Shown here: positions 58,801 to 64,000 of the stretch, one piece after another
Numbering within the stretch: the stretch's first letter is position 1
How the letters are laid out: the number at the start of each line of letters is the position of its first letter
Assembly: GCA_013306675.1 (NCBI GenBank)
Contig: JABLUY010000062.1
Span: forward strand, 62,001 to 126,000
DNA from: Thraustochytrium sp. TN22
Taxonomy: Eukaryota > Sar > Bigyra > Thraustochytrida > Thraustochytriidae
Direction of reading: 5' to 3'
DNA: 64,000 bases
The notes under the pieces: model-generated
Told to the model about the DNA's origin: nothing
Databases searched by the model: none
Seen by the model: only the letters and a program-made list of their open reading frames with translations
Made by a program: the position numbers and the translations under genes

Positions 58801-61703
58801 AGGAGCTCCGTGGTCAGAGTGGGAATGGTGACCGGCGCGGCGCCTTCCGCAGCCAGAACGAGGTCGAAGACGAGCCGGTGAAGGGCCACCTGGGTGAAGC
58901 GGTCGTCCAGGACGGCGCAGGTCTCATCAGTTGGCTTGGGGCCGTTGGGCCAGAGCAGAGCGTCGAAGAAAGCGGCGATATCTTCGATGACGCTCTTGGC
59001 GTAAGCGTCGTCGTCACCCTGGGACTCGGCGTCCTCGGACTGCTCGAAGACGATGCTGGCGATCGACGCGATGGGGATTGCGAGGTCTGCGCAAAAGCTA
59101 TCGACCGCGCATGTGCCGGTGATGACGTCGTCACAGCTGGACGGCCCGGAGACGGTGCTGAGAATGGTGGGCGCGTCGACGGAAATGTGGATCTTGGAGA
59201 GCTGTGGAGCGCCGGGGCAGCTCTCGATCTGCAGGCTCGTCGTGAACGTAGTCATGCCGAAGAGCGCGGCGAAGGTGTTGGTCTCCACGCGCACCGGGCT
59301 GGCAGGGCCGTTGAAGAGATTCTCCAAGGTCAGCGACGGCGCGCTTGGGAACAGCACCTTGAGTGACCCCTCACCGCGCATGTTGCTGTACAACGTATTG
59401 TTGGGCAGCGGCGGCTCAAGCGCCGGGCTCATGAGGCCAAGCCAGAACGCAGGCGTCCAAAAGTCCTGTGTGAGTGCCGCGTCCATGCTGGCGGGGTCGT
59501 AGCTGCTGTCGCCAGCGCCGAACGCGCAGTCGACGGCGAGCTCTCGAAGGCCGGTCTGCAGGGTGGCGAGGGCGTCGTTCAGGCCCGGCATGGCCAGGCC
59601 GAACGAGAGGAAAGGGTTCAGGAGGTTCGCCACCAGCGTGCCCCCGCAGGTTGTGTAAAGCACGTTGGCATCGTTCGGGTTCGAGGTGTCCGGCGCCATG
59701 ACGGCGTCCACCAGGCCCGAGCCATCCTTGTCCACCGACGCCATGTCCTTGGACAGCGGCTGCACCAGATCATCGACTGGCACCACGGTCCTGGTCATCA
59801 TCAACGGGCACGTCTCCACGATCGGGAGCGGCCCGCACAGGGTGTCGTTCACTTGAAGGTCCGGGATGGACCATGGCAGGCCGCTTGGGCCATATCCGCA
59901 GGCCTCTTTGACGCCCGGGTACGCGCACATGCACAGGCGGTTGCGCGGGACCCAGCTGTCGCCTGAGGCGCAGTCCCAGTTGACCTGGTCGCTGGTGGCC
60001 GGTACGAGAATATCGTACAGGGAGCTAACGCCGGGCCTGCCACTCGCGGTGCAGAACCACTCCGGCGTGGTCATGTTGAGGCTTGGCGACCCCTCGTAGT
60101 GGGCGGCGTTGCAGTAAGAACTGAAGACAGGCGAAAAATAAAAGGGGATGGACTCCAGGTATTCGCAGTTTTCCGTGGTCGGCTCGGCGGAGGAGAAGCC
60201 GAAGGCATCTGCGCTCCAGGAATCAGAGCGGTTGAGGTTGTACATAAAGTTGAAGTCGTGGAAGCCACCTTCAGTCCAAGGACAGTGTGCAATACTGTTT
60301 CCCGCGTTGCCGGAGTTCTCGAGGCAGGCGCACCCGGCACACTCGTTGCCATCGTACAGGCACTCCGGCACGTTGCAGGCCGGGTTGCACTTGCCATCGC
60401 CGATGTGCCACGGGTGACACCCGGCCGCCAAGCAGGCGTTCACATCAAAGCCCTTGTCAACCAGATCCGTCACGAGGGTCTCATAGGCCGTGACCTCGGT
60501 GATGTTGGTGTAAACCTCGCTGCTGTCGCCATCCGCCGAGTAAGGGTACACGAGGGCGAGGCCCTCCACGAGGATACCAAATACGGACGGGGGAAAAGAG
60601 GTGGAGTCGCTTGAGCCGTCGCCGCTTCCATCCGTGTTGTTGGAGTAGTAGTAGGAACCATCATCTCCGTCGTCATCGGAAAAGACAGCGGCGAACATGT
60701 CGACGACGTCAGAGAGCGTAACGCCACATGTCTTGAGGGCCATGGCGTCGGGGGCGACGCTGGACGGGACCCCAAGCAGGTCGCGGACGATGGTCTCAGC
60801 AAAGGCCGTCGTATCGCCGGCCGAGCACGCGGCACTGTCATAGCCGGAGGTGTAGCCAAGGCTTGCCAAGTAGTCCATCACGTCCGAGCTGTTCTCACCG
60901 CCGCTGAAGAAGTTTCGGCATTTTTGGTCCTTGCCGGAGGTGCACTCCGTGTCATTCGCGCAGGGCTGCACGAAGACCTGGTCGCACCCGGTGCCGGTCG
61001 ATGTGCACTCCACTGACAGGTACGGCCAGCCCAGCGAGCCCTCGCAGCGATCCAGAACGATGTCAAGACGCGCGTCGCTCGCCTTGACCACGGTGTTGTT
61101 GACGTCGCCGAGGATGGAGAACTGGCATGCCTCACCCGCCATGAGCGTGCTGTACGAGCACGTGGCCGGCATGTAGACGCCTGCCGCGGCGTTGCCCTCA
61201 AGCTCAAAGATGGGAGATACGGTCGAGACCGACGCCTTGAAGCTGGCTTGACCATCGCGCGACTCTCCGCCCGCGCACGAGTTGATGAACAAGGACGGGT
61301 CTGGCGTGTAGCCAGAGAGCCCGTCGTCCTGCTGCGCGATGAGCGACACCGTGTACTCCACGGTCGGCACGAACCGTCGGATCAGCTCCTCGTCAGCCGC
61401 ATCCGGGCACGCGCACCGGGACCGCTCCAGGAGCTCGGCGTTCATGAGCTCGACGGCATCCTTGAACCCGGCCAGGTTCAAGTTCGCCTCCAGCGCCGCG
61501 CCCGTGCCGATATGCACGCCTCCCTGGCAGTCCACCGTCAGCAGCTGCCTCGCGTTGCTCGTCGCCACCGCGCCCAGCAGCGCCGCCGCCGCCAGCAGCG
61601 CCGCCGCCGCCGCCGCGCCCGCGCCGCGCGAGCGCTGCCGGGCCCCGCTGCCGGTGCGCACCCCGCGCGCGCGCGGGGCCCGCGCCCGGATCCCCATCGT
61701 CAT
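52839..61703 (-). CDS. giant LNR-REJ-GPS multi-pass membrane protein (polycystin-1-like)
   Basis: 2,954 residues without introns. A signal peptide follows MTMGIRARAPRARG (hydrophobic AAAAALLAAAALLGAVATSNA). Upstream in-frame sequence to 61895 looks like leader. The ectodomain is Cys-rich and contains a Notch/LNR repeat near residues 422-462 (GDGKCNPACNVPECLYDGNE, nt about 60318-60438). A long beta-rich part (about 1,500-2,150) looks like REJ/PKD-type modules. A GPS site at nt 54411-54500 has SVSCECNHASDYAVW, suggesting autoproteolysis next to the membrane. Transmembrane segments follow at nt about 54280-54370, 53920-53985, 53822-53905, 53240-53310 and 53075-53195 (one or two helices). The C-terminal tail is charged, ending FEFAADLLEAGV. 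No PLAT domain or polycystin pore was recognised. Probably a surface receptor or adhesion protein. Confidence 0.82.
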   Translation of the reverse strand: MTMGIRARAPRARGVRTGSGARQRSRGAGAAAAAALLAAAALLGAVATSNARQLLTVDCQGGVHIGTGAALEANLNLAGFKDAVELMNAELLERSRCACPDAADEELIRRFVPTVEYTVSLIAQQDDGLSGYTPDPSLFINSCAGGESRDGQASFKASVSTVSPIFELEGNAAAGVYMPATCSYSTLMAGEACQFSILGDVNNTVVKASDARLDIVLDRCEGSLGWPYLSVECTSTGTGCDQVFVQPCANDTECTSGKDQKCRNFFSGGENSSDVMDYLASLGYTSGYDSAACSAGDTTAFAETIVRDLLGVPSSVAPDAMALKTCGVTLSDVVDMFAAVFSDDDGDDGSYYYSNNTDGSGDGSSDSTSFPPSVFGILVEGLALVYPYSADGDSSEVYTNITEVTAYETLVTDLVDKGFDVNACLAAGCHPWHIGDGKCNPACNVPECLYDGNECAGCACLENSGNAGNSIAHCPWTEGGFHDFNFMYNLNRSDSWSADAFGFSSAEPTTENCEYLESIPFYFSPVFSSYCNAAHYEGSPSLNMTTPEWFCTASGRPGVSSLYDILVPATSDQVNWDCASGDSWVPRNRLCMCAYPGVKEACGYGPSGLPWSIPDLQVNDTLCGPLPIVETCPLMMTRTVVPVDDLVQPLSKDMASVDKDGSGLVDAVMAPDTSNPNDANVLYTTCGGTLVANLLNPFLSFGLAMPGLNDALATLQTGLRELAVDCAFGAGDSSYDPASMDAALTQDFWTPAFWLGLMSPALEPPLPNNTLYSNMRGEGSLKVLFPSAPSLTLENLFNGPASPVRVETNTFAALFGMTTFTTSLQIESCPGAPQLSKIHISVDAPTILSTVSGPSSCDDVITGTCAVDSFCADLAIPIASIASIVFEQSEDAESQGDDDAYAKSVIEDIAAFFDALLWPNGPKPTDETCAVLDDRFTQVALHRLVFDLVLAAEGAAPVTIPTLTTELLLACMPQFLENFDNLFNPGEYTCSFTDNSTLPCDQVSVEDCFQYFSSGYYAMSPETQCTLSYGGSSSGYATTCGELPWFQPLDFTNEQRVCDKAVCITAPGDDLTSNLTVDSIYYPDILVEAYTNIFMDALTHCEQNCMGVCYQVTTSCTDQLTCSYDPTFNGLGIGASTTVSAVLNVLECPATYPYAYYEGLFHSCCATNPDRLPHESRVSTPYNCSNSMGNISATTLSDYAASGSVSQPFNGTCSVPLSYDACNAYSETTQYVTDSAGNSSTVYFPRNYDTCVDDCLYYTSALGYLSCTCEATFASQCSNLGSTVVDCGKTGTDGTGYVWANSLMTQNSSDGSALLVFEDVVPRSTEVPGILGGLVSPLATSAAFTEAGDAIEITFDMDTDESLGGATALTAACDSLFTVNGATMPGLTCSWASSTVLLVLVPATSTIAIGDQIIFISGNGIMAAGVENSGEATGAVLVEWTLTEIPQPVISLEGPAVVSPCEDLVSILGTVESGALGRAVIWTILIEDTDSGTPVSITLTDPTNPLFTIPFSSASIVAGGNYRADATAVNWLGVTSAVASLTFSVAVSDVPTILVNGARSVSSTQGLTTLKLDASNRFLCAPSATTTYQFVWESKLATDSTYSRVLKPASTSSYLQLAPNAFTPGTYNLRVTTSVVGDPSIAASDTITLVVTAPAYVLVTRAGTYRAAYANEAVRVNFTASCDPAAALGCDSVFGKKPGSAAATTPFSSAPTVEWFCKRSDNTACGISLPTNTFMLDIPANAMVSSVSYQFRIRVNSVQYSSWITIDVRPALSVSCTITPRVSIAPVDPVLTLTSAGVVLKGTVEGYQAGVTTGVQLRWDRVVTDPLTNATSVESAARFADTITRPSLALKPASLTPGVVYTFRLTAQQTCSAGNHPFAQVSFTVNKPPTSGYVSAAVTSGFAYQTEFTLVATAFSDDDAPLTYAFEYTFEEPTTFPVAPENLYSLGRFSSSPTLRTSLELPTAALAVNSTGILYVTAVAKDALGAESQRINFIAITLQNPIASPLWSPPSFTDEISTVTAEGGQLEDQLRATLCFTSIVNSAAGVADSTSLQTWASSARNTALDFLDSVDSSELEDPSVLALQVNVLLTLVSTDPSGIDSSFQNRSVGLLRRFIDQAADVITAQTRDEDDPTALGLLPTSVQDNTLESLTRILDAAREALESSARRLSGRRRLQAEQDSCEVVLQARETIQELALLSLRNYAEGASARQFQSSGVQLATARESPEALGSGSEGGDGLSEIGLPAAKQNSKVTASSSRNATSTSRGSFVLPAGVLNNIDFGDAEPSTVDLIAVSYSFNIRCELVMELTLLDAEGGGEDCNLTAETVQYTGPLTEITDVVSLDFVSSDDASRKFEPSGLENSITIQLPRSSVLDADLCADVANATELVCGYFDPVAGNWSSAGCVLSGNQSDPESSVSCECNHASDYAVWQAFTDDVRDTFSDPITTVTSLALLILGVLFPSLLVIWLLGVSWANRRDRLDADSIQKGAIGMMLMRRLQARSQQRRFFENLKAMVEEQKRVTDLESYKHITAQPAPPPRPLFRRSLCKNFALAVLYEHSLLGLIKYDAHFSRAQRVSVFVGICMGNALAAAIFFELKTADDISAGFLVGTILMCSLFVSLPVRFVVKTLFRTSALREDSSGSRVSNAFRALARIDEQPNQETEVALLIAYSRVFQSRTRVAALRTQIRAAKRASATRSADVSDAVVVSAGGDLEGATPSESELQERLAAEQHVLHEAKVTLLRRTRDANAAWRELRTEEAVARIRRVRKQKNALMRVSALMADEPQIVGKPRRPLLGAAFNYVAWLIIFAFYGFCAYYVTRFVLTRADRVGAGEPENEVILIWLGTAATGVLLGYLVAEPMIFFLRFALFPYLIIKFGHNEPDADAASLNVADDMDGDDDESNFEADKNGSFKPKKHKGRLEGFMFDKHKRDKKDEGNDNMVLFEFAADLLEAGV

Positions 61704-62295
61704 CCGAGGCCAGCCTCTGCCCTTCTCGCGCCGCTCCGCTCCGCTCCGCGCCGCTTCGCGCCGCTCGCCGCTCGCCGCTCGCCGCTCGCCGCGCTCACGC
61801 AGCCGCCGCCGCCGGCCGCCGCGCTCCGCGCCGCGCGCCGCCGCCGCCTGCCTGGCCGGCGATTTGAATTTGAATTGAGTTGACTTGCCTTCCACTAGCT
61901 GCCTGCGGCGCGGCGCGGCCAGGCCTAGCTAGCTCGCTCGGCTCCCTCTCCGAGGCCGCGGGGCGGGACGAGACGCCACGCTCGCTCGCTCGGCGCCACA
62001 GAACAAACAGCCAGAAGGTAACTAGCTTGGTGTCAAAGCGCGCCGTGGCGTGGAAAACCAGAGCATCAGGCATGCACAACAAGGCACAGCCTGTGTCTCA
62101 GGCAGACCTGGCAGGCAGGCAGAGTGGCGGCGGCGGGCCGCCGCGCTGGCCGCCGCCGCAGGTGCACGCGCCACGTGCCTGCACTGCACTGCAGCCAGCT
62201 GAGGTCCCACGCCCCCGTACGGCGCTCGTCGCAGCTCCGCCGGCCGAGGCGCGCTGCGCACGCGCGGCGGCGCCGCCGTCAGCCCGAGGCGGCAG

Positions 62296-62350
62296 CGGCG
62301 CGGCGCGGCGCGGCGCGGCGCGGCGCAGAGCAGCGCAGCGCGGCGCGGCC
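62296..62350. repeat. GGCGC short tandem repeat
   Basis: About ten units of GGCGC with a few CAGCG/CAGAG variants. Confidence 0.9.
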
Positions 62351-62670
62351 GGGCCGCAGGCAGGCGGCCAGGCGGCCAGGCAGGATGCGCAGGCGGCGGT
62401 ACCAGCGGGACGAGCGGTACCACCGCCCGCCACAGGCAGTGTCCAGCACGCGCGGCCGCAGCCTCGCTGCCTCGGCTCTGCTCAGACCCGGTGCTCGGCT
62501 GCCTGAGCTGCCTCGCCGCGACGACGCCGCGCAGCCCGGCTGCCTGCCAGATCACTGCCTGCCTGGCAGCGCCGCGCGCCGCTGGCAGCCTGGGCACGGA
62601 CGGAGGCTCGCGCGCTCGCCGAGGTGTAGTAGCCAGCGGCGGCGCGCCAGTGGCAGCCAGCCAGCGCGCG

Positions 62671-62803
62671 CCTGCCTGCCTGCCAGCCTGCCTGCCCGTG
62701 CCTGCCTCGGGCTGCGAGGCTGGACAGGGCTCTCGCGAGCGTGCGGCGGCGCGGCGGCGCGGCCGGCGTGGCGGCGGGCAGGCAGGCAGGCAGGCAGGCA
62801 GGC
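62671..62803. repeat. facing complementary tetranucleotide tracts
   Basis: A CCTG-rich tract (62671-62706) is followed about 70 bases later by a GGCA tract (62775-62803) of reverse-complementary sequence, so the pair could fold into a hairpin about 28-30 base pairs long with imperfections. Confidence 0.8.
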
Positions 62804-63238
62804 GGGAGGCTGGCACAGCTTCCGGGCGAGCGAGCTTGCGGCTGGCTGAGCCGAGCCTGTCTCACATCAGTGACACGCCGTAAAAGCTTGCGGCACTTGC
62901 CAGCCTTGGCGCAAACTGGCCATGTGTTTTGCAAATCAGAAGCGTAGCCGCCACATGATGACCGGCGGCTGGCCCGACCTGGCTTTCGCTTGGCACTGCA
63001 GTGCAGGCGTGGCGTGGCTTGGCTTGCGGCAGCGCGGCGTTCCTGATGGCGCGCGCCGCGCGCGGTGCGGGCGTCGCAGGCGCGGAGCGGGGCGGAGACG
63101 TCCAGCCGCGATGACGAGAGAGAGCGCGCGGAGCCCCCACGTTGCCGGACAGCCGCGGCACGCTGCACGCGCATCTACCCGAAGAGGACGCAGCGCGGAT
63201 GTCGCACTGGCGGCGGCAGGGCGGCAGGCCTCGGAGCT

Positions 63239-63275
63239 CGCGGCGCGGCGCGGCGCGGCGCGGCGCGGCGGGCGG
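63239..63275. repeat. GGCGC short tandem repeat
   Basis: About seven GGCGC units, roughly 75 bases after the stop of the partial paralog. Confidence 0.9.
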
Positions 63276-63349
63276 CCCGCCGACTTGGAGGTGGATCGGG
63301 CCGGGCGCGTGAGCGCGGGCGAGGTCGAGGTCTCGGTCGCGAGGATGGA

Positions 63350-64000
63350 TCAAATGCCGGCCTCGAGCAGGTCGGCGGCGAACTCGAAGAAGAGCATGTT
63401 GTCGGACTCGGAGTCCCGCTTGGTCTCGTGCTTCCTGTGCGCGTGGAAAATGTAGGCGTCCAGGCTGAAGCCCTTCTTGTGGTCGCTGGCGGCGCCGCTG
63501 CTGTCGTCGCCGCCAGCGTCGGGCGAGCGGCCGCCGGCCTCGGGGTCCTCCTCGGCCTCGACGGCGGACGCGCCGAGACCGATGTCGAGGCGGGGCGCGA
63601 GGAGGAGGCCGTCGCCGTCGTCGTCGTCGCGACCGGGCGCGTTGTCGCCGAAGCGGATGATGAGGTAGGGCAGCAGCGCGTAGCGCAGGAAGAAGACGAG
63701 CGGCTCGGCGACGAGGTAGCCAATGATGATGCCGGTGGCGGCGGTGCCGAGCCATAGCAAGATGATCTCGTTCTCGGCCTCGCCGGCGCCCACGCGGTCG
63801 GCGCGCGTGAGCACGAAGCGCGTCACATAGTACGTGCAGAAGATGTAAAAGGCGAAGATGAGCGCCCAGGCCAGCCACACGTAGGCGCGGCGCAGCAGCG
63901 GCCGGCGCGGCTTGCCCACCACCTGGGCCTCGTCCGACATGAGCGCCGCCATGCGCATGAGCGCGCTCTTTTGCTTGCGCACGCGCCGGATGCGCGCCAC
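63350..64000 (-). CDS. C-terminal part of a second REJ/GPS-type membrane protein (partial)
   Basis: 216 residues visible, and the frame continues past the window edge. It is a close paralog of the C-terminus of the neighbouring giant protein: ARIRRVRKQK, VGKPRRPLL, YYVTRFVLTRADRVGAGE, WLGTAATG and GYLVAEP are shared, and both end FEFAADLLEAG plus I or V. Two to three membrane segments are seen (around LAWALIFAFYIFCTYYVTRF and WLGTAATGIIIGYLVAEPLV), then an Asp/Glu/Ser-rich tail that differs from its neighbour. Same strand and tandem placement indicate duplication. The ectodomain lies outside the window. Confidence 0.88.
   Translation of the reverse strand: MARIRRVRKQKSALMRMAALMSDEAQVVGKPRRPLLRRAYVWLAWALIFAFYIFCTYYVTRFVLTRADRVGAGEAENEIILLWLGTAATGIIIGYLVAEPLVFFLRYALLPYLIIRFGDNAPGRDDDDGDGLLLAPRLDIGLGASAVEAEEDPEAGGRSPDAGGDDSSGAASDHKKGFSLDAYIFHAHRKHETKRDSESDNMLFFEFAADLLEAGI

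Larger units (their letters stand above)
61704..63349. other. intergenic between the tandem REJ/GPS genes
   Basis: 1.6 kb with the promoter of the complete gene (GATTTGAATTTGAATTGA at about 61860-61877, CTAGCTAGCTCGCTCGG at about 61925-61941). It also holds a GGCGC run (62296-62350), complementary CCTG and GGCA microsatellites (62671-62706 and 62775-62803) and another GGCGC run (63239-63275). No gene is supported. Confidence 0.6.

Noticed and set aside
1-64000. tRNA, rRNA or CRISPR arrays
   Set aside because: Scanning both strands for tRNA B-box-like GGTTCGANTCC contexts, rRNA-like conserved stretches and regularly spaced direct repeats gave nothing convincing.
1-64000. Green alga such as Chlamydomonas as source
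   Set aside because: GC is similar, but near-absence of introns in genes of 3-9 kb is unlike that lineage.

Overview
The window looks like nuclear DNA of a compact, very GC-rich, intron-poor eukaryote. Most genes are single open frames, even where they exceed 3 kb, and only one gene here needs introns (two short GT-AG introns). Gene content is plainly eukaryotic: cohesin SCC3, CDC6, DONSON, TREX-2 PCID2, YL1/VPS72, NIP7, BAP31, transportin-3. A labyrinthulomycete/thraustochytrid-like stramenopile fits best (inference from GC content, intron scarcity and gene families). The sequence alone does not name the species.

Layout. 1-22 kb: cohesin SCC3; a CxxC-plus-LRR protein; an organellar-type lysyl-tRNA synthetase (-); PCID2; CDC6 followed on the same strand by DONSON; BAP31 (-); a small Myb/SANT-like protein; then about 3.8 kb without a convincing gene but full of local tandem and inverted repeats. 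21.5-34.5 kb: a small serine-rich/acidic protein; an Hsp70-like ATPase fused to a C2 domain (-); a coiled-coil protein with a discoidin-like C-terminus (-); an acidic disordered protein; YL1/VPS72; a peroxisomal SCPx-type thiolase; a small coiled-coil protein (-). 34.9-44.2 kb: a small secreted protein; NIP7 (-) and a membrane-anchored GH3 glycosidase (-), each with a decayed copy of its own 3' end just downstream; a 1.8-kb DNA transposon with 25-bp terminal inverted repeats and a TTA target-site duplication; and a spliced peptidyl-Ser/Hyp glycosyltransferase-like gene. 44.6-64 kb: a CBM20-TPS-TPP protein with altered catalytic motifs (-), divergent from a transportin-3-like importin, then a roughly 2,950-residue LNR/REJ/GPS membrane protein (-) and the C-terminal part of its tandem paralog (-) running off the right edge.

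Functional themes. Chromosome replication and segregation are well represented (SCC3, CDC6, DONSON, YL1). A glycan/surface group is also present (GH3, HPAT/SGT-like glycosyltransferase, CBM20-TPS, REJ/GPS receptors). The least usual items are the Hsp70-C2 fusion, the doubly degenerate TPS-TPP, the tandem REJ/GPS genes, the TTA-flanked transposon, and repeated short local duplications, including copies of gene 3' ends. No tRNA, rRNA or CRISPR array was seen.
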